A DNA stretch of 64,000 nt from Periplaneta americana (GCF_040183065.1 NC_091124.1:99404501-99468500); one strand, 5' to 3'. Counted from the stretch's first letter, positions 35,005 to 46,789 are shown. Notes: generated by a model not told the origin, from the letters alone. Program-made: numbers and translations.

Positions 35005-35285
35005 AGGGCAGAAGGTCATGTGCGAAAACAAGACGCAAATTTTGAATAAAGTTTCCAAACAGACGAAGCCCAGATCTAACACTCTGTGGTTCTTATCTAT
35101 GCGGAACACTAAAAGGTAGGGTTTATAGGAAAAATCCTCATTCTATAGATGAACTAAAATACTATATACTAGAAGAAATCCAAGCTACCAATGATGTGGA
35201 ACTTCACAATGTTGTTCATTAGTTTATCAGAAGATGTCAGTTGTACGTGGCGGCAAATAGGGGCCATTTTCAGCAACGACTGTGA
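35005..35285 (+). pseudogene. Internally deleted mariner-like transposase
   Basis: The plus strand reads KGRRSCAKTRRKF, stop, IKFPNRRSPDLTLCGSYLCG, TLKGRVYRKNPHSIDELKYY, ILEEIQATNDVELHNVVH, stop, FIRRCQLYVAANRGHFQQRL. The first part resembles an N-terminal helix-turn-helix region and jumps directly to the block after the last catalytic residue (SPDLT...LWG). The catalytic core is missing at the NRR/RSPDLT junction. Two in-frame stops confirm decay. Confidence 0.65.
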
Positions 35286-35289
35286 GCAT

Positions 35290-35980
35290 GGTAAGTCCAA
35301 ATTATTGAACATTTCGTTACACCACGACCTTTGACTGTACCATTATACTACAAACACCTATTGTAGTATACCATATTGTTCGAAAATACACATAATATAA
35401 CACTGTATATGTTCTTCTATGTTCTGGACAACTACTGTATACTGTTCATATGTTCTCCCGTTTATGGACCTATATACAGTGTGTGTATATGTATATATTT
35501 ATTTTAAAAATTCAAAACGTTATAAATGACCGTGCTACATAGTACATTTAAAAGGGTATGATATAATTCCACATAAAATAAGTTTCAGGTCTATCTGGAT
35601 TAAGCAAAAGAAAGAAGAAGAAGAAGAAGAAGAAGAAGAACATTTCTTTGGTTGTTTATAAAGAATGTCTTGTGCTTGTAGTTGAGAAACGTGAAGCTTA
35701 TTCTCTAGTTTCGATGTATCGTAAACAATTTCATTTACGTATGTACTTCTGTTTTTCAAATAACAGTTAAAGGAAATAAATTATCAAAAGCTATAACATT
35801 TCCAATAAAATAAAAGATTCGGAGCAAATATATTAAAATTTGGTAGCGTTGCGAGATTTCGAAGATAGAGATGATATAATTACACATTGTTTACTTTAAA
35901 TTCATTTATCACAATATTATGAGTGCAGTTTATTATTATTAATATTATTATTATTATTACTATATTATTATTATTATTTA
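35290..35980. other. Intergenic; (AAG)n tract at 35610-35640
   Basis: One short trinucleotide microsatellite and AT-rich flanks ending in an imperfect (TTA)n at 35935-35978. No gene seen. Confidence 0.5.
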
Positions 35981-35984
35981 ATTG

Positions 35985-36415
35985 GTTTTATTTTACGACT
36001 CTTTATTAACTGATATTGTCATCTAGCATATGAGTTAAATGAAGGTGGTAATGCTAGCGAAATGTGTCCAGGGTCCAGCGTCGAAAATTACCCAGCATTT
36101 TGCACTCTCAGTAAAATAATGTCGTAACTCGAAAATTGTGACTTGTAAAATACTGCTGTAAAAATATTTTTATCAATACGTACAAAACCTTTGACAATAA
36201 ATTTTCTATTTCGTTAATACCATTTCATAACTCCAACCACTAAAACAGTGTTGCAAATTATTTACTAAAATATGTGATTTTCGACATACTACAGTATTTT
36301 ACTGGAGGTGTGATTTGCTCTTAATGGGTTGAAGAAAAACCTCAACAAGGATTTGAACCGGGCTAGCTCGTTTCACGATCAGGCATGCTAACCCTTACTC
36401 CACAGCGGTAGATAT
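35985..36415 (-). mobile_element. SINE, family B, split by a MITE
   Basis: Flanking parts at 35985-36109 and 36304-36415 together give the family B order: tail 'ttttacgactctttattaactg', 'aatgtgtccagggtccagcg', the broken 'catttgctct' region, 'gggttgaagaaaaacctcaac' and a tRNA head ending 'cttactccacagcggt'. The middle 194 bases are foreign (see 36110-36303). Confidence 0.8.
36110..36303. mobile_element. 194-bp MITE inserted in a SINE
   Basis: The left end AGTAAAATAATGTCGTAACT and the minus-strand right end AGTAAAATACTGTAGTATGT continue into CGAAAAT, giving imperfect inverted repeats of about 29 bases. The interior is AT-rich and non-coding. The interrupted SINE motif (atttgctct) is present, altered, on both sides, suggesting a target duplication of about 9 bases. 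The superfamily is not determined. Confidence 0.7.
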
Positions 36416-36419
36416 CAGT

Positions 36420-37590
36420 CTTGTTAATTTATGCATAATGGGAAAGTGTGTGCTGTTTACATAACGCCGATCGTTTTGTATTTCCTGTTTTGTACACTGG
36501 AACTGAAGTTAATTATGAATTGCAAAGTAATGGTTGAATGATTACCGAGAAAACAATAGTGCTGAGAGGAAACTTGCCTAACAACATTTGTGTTAGCTAT
36601 ACATTACAGTACATAGGAATGTGAGCTCGGATCTCCGAAACAAAAATACTCGTGACCCTGTTCACCGACGATGAATAACAGTTGCAGTTGAAAGCATCGT
36701 TAAATAAGACGCTAAATAACACCGGAACACTTTTTCCGCGGCTACGAAATGTCTTGTTGAGTTGTTGAGCGCTTGGCACAACACAATGTGCTTCCCTTGA
36801 GTAACTTAAGTGGCTGTTACAAATGTATGTGATGCATTTGAGTCATCATTCTTTCCTTAAATCTAGGAGGAACAAGGCGTTCAGAAAAATATGTTACTTT
36901 TGGAAAAATGTCCGTCGAGGATATTACTTGATAACTAGTCCCCATTTTTAATTGCTCAGCATGCGACATAGTTAAAGAAATATTGATATCAACTCATTTC
37001 TTAATAATATATTTATGGGAGGATTCTACAATCAATTAAATAGAATATTATAAAATTAACAATATTGAAGTTTTACAAAATAATGACTTACTATTCCAAA
37101 CTGTGGCTTAGAATCACTTTTGAAAAGTATAATAAAGTCCCTTCTTTGTTCATAAATGTGGGTAAAATCTATTAGCCAATCAAAGATCATTTAATACATT
37201 TGTACGTACTGTGTACACGTTATTGTCTCATATGCCCACCCCTATCTCGGCGATGCAACCATTCCCGAGCAATGAACCAGTGACTCGTATAGAGGATAGG
37301 GAGTAAGCAACAGGGTGAGTACAAACACTATTTACTGTTTTAATGCTACGTACGAGTATTACTGAGGATGATGTACTTGTCTTTAAGCGTTGGAGGGACC
37401 ACGCGGCAAATTTCCTACACATTTCAACTTAATTTTTTGTCTGAGTAAATGTATTTTTATAGAATGTTACCAGTCTAAATGAATTAAAAAAATATTTGTT
37501 ATTAATGTTAAAACATTATTTTATTTAGAGGAGTTACCACTGTAACTTGTATTTGTATGTGTTATTAAAAAATCTTCTCACATTTGTGTA
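36420..37590. other. Mostly unassigned; family D SINE tail at about 36665-36716
   Basis: A short block 'gttgcagttgaaagcatcgttaaataa' matches the family D 3' end. Otherwise nothing was recognised. Confidence 0.45.
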
Positions 37591-37594
37591 TATA

Positions 37595-38734
37595 CAAGGT
37601 GGGCCAGTCAAACGGAAAGATTTGATAGGAGTATACTGTTCATATGGAGAGGGTGAGACTGAATATAATCGTCTCTTCTCTACCTACTTACTTTACAATT
37701 TATGACTCAGCGTAGCTTACGAGAAAGACAGGCTACGGCGCGAATCGGAGTCATATGATTATCTCGGTCTGGTCATGGTCATCATGCCAATCGTCTAATA
37801 TAAATACACGTTGAAAGTTCTAAAACAAAGGAATTGCTATATTAAACTCCTGATAAACGTGCGTTTATATATAAAATTGTTCAATGTTGGCCATGTTATG
37901 ACTAAGAATGTGACGTCGTGCCATAGCCTGTCTTTCTCGTCAGCCACGCTCCTTAGACGGTGACGTCACTATCTCAGCGTTCCCTAGTAACCAAGTTGTT
38001 TGTGTCTACCATGTTTTGTTAAATTGTGCTCATCATTATTGCAAACTGTAATTAATTGATTTCAATGGTCATGAGAAATCTCTCCATGCCAAAAGGTAAC
38101 GGTATGGTGTGGAATCAACTGGAATAATGGGCTCGTTCTTTTTTGAGAATGAGGCCGGAAATGCAGTGACTGTTAATTCAGTGCGACATGTTGAAATGAT
38201 ACAGAACTTTTTTACACCACAACTCGCCCATTTTCCAGTGAATGAAAACACAGCGTTTCAACAGTACCGAGCAACAAGCCATACTGCAAGAATTTCGATG
38301 GCTGCTGTGAATGCTTTGTTCCCGGACCGCGTCATTTCTCGGAAAGGGGATATCGCTTGGCCGCCTAGGTCACCTGATTTAACGGTATGTGATTTCTTCT
38401 TTTAGGGACACCTCAAAACGAAGGTGTTTGGGGGCAATCCACCCTGAACAATTCCAGCCCTAAAACAACGTATACTGTACGTGAAGAGGTCGCTGCAATA
38501 CCTGTCAATATGCTGAGAGGGGTTATGCAACAGTTCGTGGCCAGACTCGAAGAATGTGTGCGTTTCAATGGAGCTCACTTGACTGACGTAATTTTTAAGA
38601 AGTATTTTTTTTTCTTGTTGCATACCTAATGGTTATTCATGTACTTATCATTTCGACTCATTAAATTGATATAATAGTAATTCTTCATTCCTTTTCTGCG
38701 CCTTGAAATCTTTCCGTTTGACTGGCTCATCTTG
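37595..38734 (+). mobile_element. Mariner-like element with TIRs and mutated transposase
   Basis: TA-flanked termini read CAAGGTGGGCCAGTCAAACG (left) and CAAGATGAGCCAGTCAAACG (right, minus strand), continuing into GAAAGATTT. Inside, the plus-strand frame 38109-38405 reads NSVRHVEMIQNFFTPQL, then FQQYRATSHTARISMAAVNA, LFPDRVISRKGDIAWPPRSP and DLTVCDFFF, stop, GHLKTKVF. The usual FQQDGATSHTA is FQQYRATSHTA, so the second catalytic Asp is lost, and the FLWGHL block has a stop. The N-terminal half is deleted. At 1.14 kb it is near full length for a mariner but dead. Confidence 0.85.
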
Positions 38735-38739
38735 TATTT

Positions 38740-39245
38740 AGATGCTGAAATAATTCTTATTTAAGTTTGTATCTTCATGTATAAGTGAAAATGAATTTCT
38801 TTCTACTTCTTTACTGTATTCTTTGATGTCAATGTTGTACCAGTAACGTATTGAGTGGTGTTCCAGTAGTGGGAAGAGTCAGCTAGCTTTCCATATTAGA
38901 AGTTTTCATAACAGAAGTTTCCAACGGCGGTACTCCACTGTATATTTGTCTTTAATTTAAATATCAGGAATGAAGTTCTTAACAAAAGTGGAAAATTGCA
39001 ATAAAGTGGAAAAACACACAGAGGAAAAGTAAGCATTATAAAATTCTTACCCTAAATGAAAGCTTGAAAATAACAGACAACCGCTAAAGAAAAATTAAAA
39101 ATATGAATTCCTAAAATTATAATGAAATACTACAATAACTGAAGAAGAAAGAATAGGCAGAATTTGCTGAATACTTAAAAATGAGTTTGGGATAAGCCAC
39201 TAGACTTATCAAACAATATTATTTCGTTTCCCATGTCTATTCTCA
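38740..39245. other. Intergenic, nothing recognised
   Basis: No supported feature. Confidence 0.5.
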
Positions 39246-39249
39246 AGGA

Positions 39250-39328
39250 CAACCCCTGCGATGACTACTTTGTCATGGCCATGAGCCTGTGACGCAGGAG
39301 GTCAGGGTTCGAGTCCCGGTAGGGGTTG
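39250..39328 (+). repeat. tRNA-like module with complementary ends
   Basis: AACCCCT at the start pairs perfectly with AGGGGTT at the end, a 7-bp acceptor-like stem, and CAGGGTTCGAGTCCCGG forms a T-arm with one mismatch. The D and anticodon arms are irregular (CCTG-TGACG-CAGG with a five-base loop), so it is a tRNA pseudogene or SINE head, unlikely to be a working tRNA. Confidence 0.5.
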
Positions 39329-39689
39329 GGATATTACTTTGAGGGATATGAAGAAATTTTTAAAGACTAAAATGCCATAATTTTATGCCATAATGTGATA
39401 ATCAATAAAATAAAAAAACAATACCAGTTAAGATCATTGAAACATTCAATGACTTATAATTGAAGAGTGTGATCCCAAAACGCGTTAAGCCCATTTTTAT
39501 GAAACGACTGGGCTAGTGTTTTTACCCACTGGTTTACGGAATGAGTGCGTTTTCAAGTGACACCTACAATAACACAAACTTTTAGACTTCAGCGTAAAAT
39601 ATAATGATAGAGGTCGTAAAATCATATATAGGTACAAATCATAAAAATGGTCAAATGGACTGAGCGAGTTTTGGAATCAAACTTTTCAA

Positions 39690-39850
39690 TTGTTGTTTAG
39701 TCAACTGTCCGAAGACAGGTCTGAACCTTATAAGTTACACCAATAAAACATTACTTATGATGCATGTAAGCCAGGAGATAATGGGATTGGGTGGCCAGTT
39801 ACATTTCCACTTCATTGCATATATCGCTGACTAGTATTACACTAGACTTC
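39690..39850 (+). repeat. Dispersed repeat E, copy 1
   Basis: The order 'ttgttgtttagtcaactgtc', 'cgaagacaggt', 'caggagataatggg' and 'tcgctgactagt' recurs inverted at 63536-63708. No tRNA-like boxes were identified. Confidence 0.8.
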
Positions 39851-39903
39851 AGATGTATACCAAATTTCTTCTTCTTTTTCTGACACAATTAATAAGAAAT
39901 ACA

Positions 39904-39964
<61 letters not shown>

Positions 39965-40359
39965 GCGAGCATCTCAAATTAAATTAAGCACGATCACTTA
40001 AAATAACATTTAAAGTAAATCTAGTTTGTATCTTAACCCTAAGTTCGAACTAAAGCCCACGAGTATGATACGTTCATACCTGTACAAGCACCTTTCAGCT
40101 CTACACTCATTTCGCTGACAACTCAATCACTGCACTGGAACTACGACACAGTTCACTGATTCTATCCTGATTTCACTAACACTTCAAAAACATTTCACTG
40201 TTCAAATACTTTGCAGTGCCACTATAAACTGTAAAGCTTCACTGACAGAAACACACTTCACTTACACAACACACTTCACTGACACAACACATTTCTTCAC
40301 TGATACAACACTTCAATTTCAAATATCAATTTACTTACTTACTTACTTACAAATGGCTT

Positions 40360-43300
40360 TTAAGGAACCCGAAGGTTCATTGCCGCCCTCACATAAGCCC
40401 GCCAGCGGTCCCTATCCTGTGCAAGATTAATCCAGTCTCTATCATCATACCCCACCTCCCTCAAATCCATTTTAATATTATCCTCCCATCTACGTCTCGG
40501 CCTCCCTAAAGGTCTTTTTCCCTCCGGTCTCCCAACTAACACTCTATATGCATTTCTGGATTCGCCCATACGTGCTACATGCCCTGCCCATCTCAAACGT
40601 CTGGATTTCAAGTTCCTAATTATGTCAGGTGAAGAATACAATGCGTGCAGTTCTGTGTTGTGTAACTTTCTCCATTCTCCTGTAACTTCATCCCTCTTAG
40701 CCCCAAATATTTTCCTAAGCACCTTATTCTCAAACACCCTTAACCTATGTTCCTCTCTCAGAGTGAGAGTCCAAGTTTCACAGCCATATAGAACAACCGG
40801 TAATATAACTGTTTTATAAATTCTAACTTTCAGATTTTTGGACAGCAGACTGGATGATAAGAGCTTCTCAACCGAATAATAACAGGCATTTCCCATATTT
40901 ATTCTGCGTTTAATTTCCTCCCGAGTGTCATTTACATTTGTTACTGTTGCTCCAAGATATTTGAATTTTTCCACCTCTTCGAAGGATAAATCTCCAATAT
41001 TTATATTTCCATTTCCTACAATATTCCCGTCACGAGACATAATCATATACTTTGTCTTTTCGGGATTTACTTCCAAACCGATCGCTTTACTTGCTTCAAG
41101 TAAAATTTCCGTGTTTTCCCTAACCGTTTGTGTATTTTCTCCTAACATATTCACGTCATCTGCATAGACAAGAAGCTGATGTAGCCCGTTCAATTCCAAA
41201 CCCTGCCTGTTATCCTGAACTTTCCTAATGGCATATTCTAAAGCGAAGTTAAAAAGTAAAGGTGATAGTGCATCTCCCTGCTTTAGCCCGCAGTGAATTG
41301 GAAAAGGATCAGATAGAAACTGACCTATACGGACTCTGCTGTATGTTTCACTGAGACACATTTTAATTAATCGAACTAGTTTCTTGGGAATACCAAATTC
41401 AATAAGAATATCATATAATACTTCCCTCTTAACCGAGTCATATGCCTTTTTGAAATCTATGAATAACTGATGTACTGTACCCTTATACTCCCATTTTTTC
41501 TCCATTATCTGCCGAATACAAAAAATCTGATCAATAGTCGATCTATTACGCCGAAAACCGCACTGATGATCCCCAATAATTTCATCTACGTACGGAGTTA
41601 ATCTCCTCAAAAGAATATTGGACAAAATTTTGTACGACGTCAACAAAAGTGATATTCCTCGAAAGTTACCACAGTTCGTTTTGTCCCCCTTTTTAAAAAT
41701 AGGTACAATTATGGACTCCTTCCATTGTTCTGGTACAATTTCCTTTTCCCAAATAGCAAGTACAAGTTTATAAATTTCGCTATATAATGCACTTCCACCC
41801 TCTTGTATTAATTCTGCTGGAATTTGATCGATACCTGGAGACTTGTACTTTTTCAGATTTTCTATCGCAATTTCGACTTCTGAAATCGTGGGTTCGGGTA
41901 TAAATGGCTCAGCAGTTTGTATTTCAATATCGTCCCGATCATTTCTATTTGGCCTATGTACATTTAGTAGTTGCGCAAAATAGTTTTTCCATCTGTTTAG
42001 GATTGATGAAGAGTCTGCAAGCAAGTCACCATTCTCATCCTTGATCACGTTTACCCTTGACTGATATCCGTTCTTAAATTCCTTTATACCCTTATATAAA
42101 TCTCGAATGTTTTTATTCTTACTATTTGTTTCTACCTCATTCAGTTTTTCCTTCAAGTAACCTCTCTTTTTATTCCTAAGTGTACGACTTGCTTCCCGTC
42201 TTTCATTGAAATAATTATCTCTATTCTCCTCAACTGGATCCTGTAAGAATTTCAATTTTGCCTGTTTCCTTCTTTCTACTACCATGCAACAATCTTCATC
42301 AAACCACGGTTTCTTTTTCTTAGTTTCATAATAACCTATGCTCTGCTCAGCTGCAATTTTGATACTATCTCTGATATTTTCCCACACGCTATTAACATCT
42401 AATTCTTTCTCAACTTCGTCGGAACTTTCTAAAGTGGCAAACCTATTCGAAATTTCGACCTGATAATTTTGCTTAGCTTCCTCGTCCTTTAATTTCAAAA
42501 TATTGAATTTAGTAATATTAACTTGTTGCTCTACTCGCTTGGCTACTGATAATCTTTCTCTTAATTCTCCAATCACCAAATAATGGTCAGAATTACAGTC
42601 TGCACCTCTGAAAGTTCGAATATCTACTATACTAGTATGTCTCCGTTTATCTATCAAGACGTGATCTATTTGGTTGTGTGTCAATCCATCTGGAGAAGTC
42701 CAAGTATATTTATGTATATCCTTATGGGGGAATGTTGTACTTTTGACAATTAAATTTTTCGATGTGGCAAAGTTGACTAATCTAACTCCATTGTCACTAC
42801 TAATTGCGTGTAGGCTCTCTTTTCCAATAGTTGGTCTAAAAATATCCTCCCGTCCTACTTTAGCGTTGAAATCCCCCAATAAAATTTTCATATGATATCT
42901 AGGGAACTGATCAAAAGTATGTTCCAATTCCTCATAGAAGCTATCCTTTATATAGTCGTCTTTCTCTTCTGTAGGGGCGTGAGCATTTATAACTATGATG
43001 TCGCACCATCTACCCTTAAGTACTAAATATGATAACCTGTCACTGATAAATTCGACCTTTTTTACTGCTGATTTTATTCTTTTATGTACAAAGAATCCTG
43101 TTCCTAATTGGTGATTATTGTTTCCTTCCCCATAATACAACAAGTAATCTCCTATTTGTGATATGCCATTCCCATCTAACCTAACCTCTTGTACTCCCAC
43201 AAAGTCTATTCTATATCTAGCTAGTTCTTTTGCTACTAATGTTACCCCTCCTGTTCTATAAAGACTAGTTACGTTCCAAGTGCCAAATCTCAAAACCTTA

Positions 43301-43407
43301 TTCCTTTGCTGTGGTCGTGCCAGAGAATCAGTCCTATTCCGAGGCTTACTGTAGGAATTCGTAACAAGCTGTTTTTTACGGTGATGGGTTGTTAGCCCTT
43401 CGCCCAA
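40360..43407 (-). CDS. RTE-type endonuclease-reverse transcriptase, 1015 residues
   Basis: The protein would nick target DNA and reverse-transcribe the element RNA from the cut end. Residues 40-280 form an exonuclease-endonuclease-phosphatase (APE-like) domain: FGTWNVTSL (Asn45), GVQEVR (Glu74), INAHAPT (140-146), [10 protein letters not shown] (Asp179, Asn181) and NSDHYLV (Asp274-His275). The reverse transcriptase spans about 505-790: [58 protein letters not shown] (Asp651), [20 protein letters not shown] and VYADD (Asp750-Asp751). The tail has [25 protein letters not shown] and [15 protein letters not shown]. All catalytic residues are present. The first Met, MGEGLTTHH, was chosen as the most upstream in the frame; it overlaps the preceding small frame. 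RTE assignment rests on domain order and 3.2-kb size. Confidence 0.93.
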   Translation of the reverse strand: MGEGLTTHHRKKQLVTNSYSKPRNRTDSLARPQQRNKVLRFGTWNVTSLYRTGGVTLVAKELARYRIDFVGVQEVRLDGNGISQIGDYLLYYGEGNNNHQLGTGFFVHKRIKSAVKKVEFISDRLSYLVLKGRWCDIIVINAHAPTEEKDDYIKDSFYEELEHTFDQFPRYHMKILLGDFNAKVGREDIFRPTIGKESLHAISSDNGVRLVNFATSKNLIVKSTTFPHKDIHKYTWTSPDGLTHNQIDHVLIDKRRHTSIVDIRTFRGADCNSDHYLVIGELRERLSVAKRVEQQVNITKFNILKLKDEEAKQNYQVEISNRFATLESSDEVEKELDVNSVWENIRDSIKIAAEQSIGYYETKKKKPWFDEDCCMVVERRKQAKLKFLQDPVEENRDNYFNERREASRTLRNKKRGYLKEKLNEVETNSKNKNIRDLYKGIKEFKNGYQSRVNVIKDENGDLLADSSSILNRWKNYFAQLLNVHRPNRNDRDDIEIQTAEPFIPEPTISEVEIAIENLKKYKSPGIDQIPAELIQEGGSALYSEIYKLVLAIWEKEIVPEQWKESIIVPIFKKGDKTNCGNFRGISLLLTSYKILSNILLRRLTPYVDEIIGDHQCGFRRNRSTIDQIFCIRQIMEKKWEYKGTVHQLFIDFKKAYDSVKREVLYDILIEFGIPKKLVRLIKMCLSETYSRVRIGQFLSDPFPIHCGLKQGDALSPLLFNFALEYAIRKVQDNRQGLELNGLHQLLVYADDVNMLGENTQTVRENTEILLEASKAIGLEVNPEKTKYMIMSRDGNIVGNGNINIGDLSFEEVEKFKYLGATVTNVNDTREEIKRRINMGNACYYSVEKLLSSSLLSKNLKVRIYKTVILPVVLYGCETWTLTLREEHRLRVFENKVLRKIFGAKRDEVTGEWRKLHNTELHALYSSPDIIRNLKSRRLRWAGHVARMGESRNAYRVLVGRPEGKRPLGRPRRRWEDNIKMDLREVGYDDRDWINLAQDRDRWRAYVRAAMNLRVP

Positions 43408-43549
43408 CCCCCAAGCTGGAGGACCACCCCTTATCGGCTGTCCACGACTGCTTATTCAATATATTCGCAGCTACCCTCCATATCTGGAGGCCGTCTCCTC
43501 TATCCGCAACCTGAGGACGCGCCATGCCGTGGTGATAGGGACCCACCAT
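43376..43549 (-). CDS. Short 5' frame of the RTE element (ORF1-like)
   Basis: Within the element boundary a 57-codon frame begins [20 protein letters not shown] and ends GRRANNPSP-stop at 43376, overlapping the start of the main frame by 32 bases in another register. RTE elements in other animals, such as RTE-1 of Caenorhabditis, carry a similarly short overlapping ORF1. Whether it is translated, or allows frameshifting or reinitiation into the main frame, cannot be told from sequence. An internal Met (MARPQ) gives an alternative 49-codon product. Confidence 0.5.
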   Translation of the reverse strand: MVGPYHHGMARPQVADRGDGLQIWRVAANILNKQSWTADKGWSSSLGVGRRANNPSP

Positions 43550-45158
43550 ACATGGTTCAAATATCAATTACACCCTTTAAATAGTTTGTATAATATACTA
43601 CCGTCTGTTAGTAAAGTCCTTAGGCCTATTTTAAACAAAATTTTGGTTATTAGTAGAGCCTTTAGTAAGTCTGCAGGTAAAGCATTCCAGTCACTAACAG
43701 TACGACTGAGAAAAGAAAACTTTCTAGTGTCCGATCTCTGTCTTCTTTCCCTCAATTTATATGATTGGTCGTTCCTTGAAGAGTAATTTCGCGGCTGCAG
43801 CCTATTTTTTATTTCTCTCCAGGCAGGCTCACGTCTGTATGTTTTGAACAGTGCGCATAATCGAATTCGCATTCTCCTGTCCGTGAGTGTGTCCCATTTT
43901 AGTAGTGAATTATTACGACAACACTTGAGAGCCCTTTTTTGAATCTTTTCCAGTGTCTTTATATGTTCTAATCTGTAAGGATCCCAACATGCAGCACATA
44001 TTCCATTACTGGATGTACTAGTGACTTATTAGCAATCTCTTTGGATTTATCAGAGCCTTTTCTTAGTACCCTCATCACAAAGTGTAACGCTCTCCATGCT
44101 TTTCCCGCTGTGTCTGTAACATGTTCCCCCCAGCCGAGATCGCTGCTAAATGTTATTCCTGGGTATTTACATTTGTTAACTTCCGGAATGGTTTCACCCT
44201 CTAACGTATACGATGAGATTGTTGTATTTCTTTTTCTTGTAAAGCTGATGGCTTTGCACTTTAGAGAATTTATTTTCATTTTGTTGGCTATTGCCCAATC
44301 ATTTATTCTATTGAGGTCATTCTGAAGAACAGTAGTATCTTCGTAACTTTTTATTTCCCTGTATACGATACAATCATCCGCGAATAAGCCTGGACAAGAT
44401 GTTAACTGGGAGATCATTTACAAAAGCCAGGAATAGAAGGGGCCCCAAGAGACTCCCCTGTGGGACTCCGAAAGTAATTTTAATTGGGTTCGATAATTCC
44501 TCCCCCACCCGTACTCTCTGAGTGTGACAAGTTAATAATTCCTTTATCCACTGGAGTACTCTGAAGTCAATCCCCGTTGATTGTAGTTTAACCAACAGTA
44601 TGTCATGTGGGACTACATCGAATGCGTGTGGAAAGTCAATAATCATTGCATCTACTTGGCAATTTGAATCTATTCCGTTTGCTAAATCCTGACATAGTTA
44701 CTAATTGACTTTCATATGAGTAGCCTCCCCGAAATCCATGCTGACAGTCATGTAACCAATTTGAATCATTCCAATGCTGCCTTAGATAAGCTGAAATCAA
44801 GTGTTCCATCTGTTTGCAAACCACAGAGGTGAGGCTGACCGGTCTGTAATTTTATATATCTGAGCGAGACCCTGACTTATAAATTGGCACCACTATTGCA
44901 AAATTCCAATCTCGTGGGACAGTACCATTGTTTATTGATATTTCAAATGTACGCACTAGGTAGGAAATCATGGCTTCTCCTCCCAATTTTAACATGTCTC
45001 CGGCGATACCATCAGGTCCTACTGATTTATGAGCTTTGAATTTAGAGATCCTTCTCCTTATGTCCCTAGGCTTGATATAAAACTGACCCGTATTTTCCAC
45101 AGAAGTTAAGTTTGGTATCGTTAAGTGAGATGTACTGCATGATTATATATAACATATA

Positions 45159-45164
<6 letters not shown>

Positions 45165-45219
<55 letters not shown>
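45165..45219. repeat. (TA)n microsatellite
   Basis: About 25 TA units, preceded by tgtgtgtg. It abuts the truncated 5' end of the CR1-like LINE. Confidence 0.95.
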
Positions 45220-45221
<2 letters not shown>

Positions 45222-45224
45222 CAA

Positions 45225-45925
45225 TCAGAGGTGCACTCTTCAACCTGAAGACCTATTTTTTCAATGGGCTTAGGTGCCAATTTTTCGAATATCATTTTAT
45301 ACAATCTATGGGAGGTACATCCATATGAGCATATCATAATAAATGAACTCTGTCATAGCTCAACTCTGATTCTTTCGTGCGCCGAAAGATGGTGTTGGAA
45401 GTATCCCAACATATACCTATTGACAATGTATTCTTCATCAGTATCTTAGAAACTTGTTTTTGGCGCTTAACTTCTTTGGAAAGGTTTTTCTTCAGTTTCT
45501 AAAGTACTAACATTACACTGGTCAACAGTGATTTTGTTAATTGTATAATTTCTGCCGTTTCGTATGTAATTTCATCTGCTGATTCCAAAAATTAAGTAAA
45601 AATTTTTCTATCATCCACCATTTTTTTGTAATTTCAGTAAAAATGATTTATTTGTATTGCGATATACAGTCCTTAAGATGCTAATGAAAAGAAAATATTT
45701 CAAATATTTCATTATATTGCTTTAACATTTGACCTATGACTTCAGATTACTGTTGCCTGTGAAGTCAGAATTCACGAAAATAAATTTTATTCCTCATAAG
45801 ACTGCGAGGGTTAGTATTAATTCTCAGCTGAGTTCGAACTTAATTCATGAAAGAAGTTTCATAACCCGTGTTTTCTTTGTTCTAATTTTAAGTGTGGTAA
45901 AAGTATCTTATAAAGTGAAACATAC
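45225..45925. other. Intergenic, nothing recognised
   Basis: The immediate upstream flank of the family U copy; it may hold decayed element sequence, but no motif is readable. Confidence 0.45.
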
Positions 45926-45929
45926 CTCG

Positions 45930-46480
45930 AAATATTGTATAAATGACAAACAATTTTTGTTACGTTTGTGATTGGATAACTTTGAATTTTATTGCACTAG
46001 TTAAAAGAGCTTACGAGTGTTCTTTTGATTGCAAAATAGATAAGGACATGAGCTGGACCCCTGAAATCTGTTGTGCTCCATGCGATTTATTAATTGGTTG
46101 GCTAAAAGGATCCCGTCATATGCCTTTTCCATTTCCAATAATATGCCGAGAACCTAAGGATCATTCAACAGACTGTTACTTTCTAGGAACCACAGATCAG
46201 AATATTACAGAGAACTTGTCAGCGAGCTGATTCAGAATCATAACGTGATGGGGTGTCATATCTCTCAATGTAACTTCTTGGATTCTCATCTATTTTGCTT
46301 TCCTCGGGTAGTGAGTGGCGAATATGGGGAGTGTTTTCATTAGGATTTTTTTCTGAAATGGAAGGGCGATACCAGGAAATATGGAGCCCAAATATTATCA
46401 GACTACTGCTGGATACTCAAAAGAGATGTTTCTCATGGAAGTATAGCCTAAAATCTTTTTACACAAATTTTAGTAAATAA
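45930..46480 (+). pseudogene. Second 'family U' copy, N- and C-terminal blocks fused
   Basis: The plus strand reads FCYVCDWITLNF, RAYECSFDCKIDKDMSWTPE, ICCAPCDLLIGWLKGSRHMP and FPIICREPKDHSTDCYF (paired C-x2-C ligands as in a zinc-binding domain). The large middle region is missing. Near 46270 it resumes LDSHLFCFPR, GEYGECFH, stop (TAG where the other copy has CAG Gln), EMEGRYQEIWSPN, then SDYCWILKRDVSHGSIA. The FH-Q-D ... DYCW motifs match the copy at 9390-10830. It is broken by one stop and at least two frameshifts. The domain's function is unknown to me. Confidence 0.65.
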
Positions 46481-46789
46481 ATATGATTTTAGGTAAAATG
46501 TTACAAGGTATCAATACTAGAAAAGTTTGAATTACATTTTATATAATTACTCAAAAACCCTGGATGACAAAAAAACAGATTTGAAATCAGCACGAAAAAT
46601 GCTACAAGAATCACCCTTTCTTTATGTTTTAAGAAAAAATATGTTTAATTTTGTTAACCAGTGATATTATAGACTCCCAATTTATTTCAATGAATATTAC
46701 AACTTTACTACGCCATACTACTTTTGACTAATAAAACGGTACGAAAGGACGTCTTTCAACCAATCATGGCTGCTTATGGCACTATTTTA

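Larger units (their letters stand above)
40332..43555 (-). mobile_element. Full-length RTE-type LINE with 14-bp target duplication
   Basis: The 3.22-kb element has the target duplication ttcaaatatcaatt at 40318-40331 and 43556-43569. Its 3' end (minus strand) has a stop, about nine bases, then a (GTAA)n tail, seen on the plus strand as five TTAC units. It carries a short first frame and a 1015-residue main frame without interruption. Size, lack of a gag-like ORF1 and a microsatellite tail fit the RTE clade. The perfect duplication and intact frame suggest a recent, possibly competent insertion. It lies in the older LINE. Truncated relatives are at 49492-49950 and 56553-57360. Confidence 0.92.
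39905..45125 (-). mobile_element. Old CR1-like LINE, split by the RTE insertion
   Basis: The coding part (43564-45125, minus) reads in shifted frames: FKAHKSVGPDGIAGDMLKLG, AIVVPIYKSGSR, CQHGFRGGYSYESQLVT, DFPHAFDVVPHDILLVKL, FGVPQGSLLGPLLFLAFVND, GLFADDCIVYREIKSYEDTT, and finally RKFSFLSRTVSDWNALPADL. These are reverse transcriptase motifs including AFD and FADD. The frame ends KGCN-stop at 43564; the 3' untranslated part continues beyond the younger RTE element at 40317-39961 and ends in a (TTA)n tail (39909-39960). Repeated 22-base 'cagtgaagtgtgttgtgt' units lie in this 3' part. The endonuclease and 5' end are lost. It has at least four frame breaks. Confidence 0.75.
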
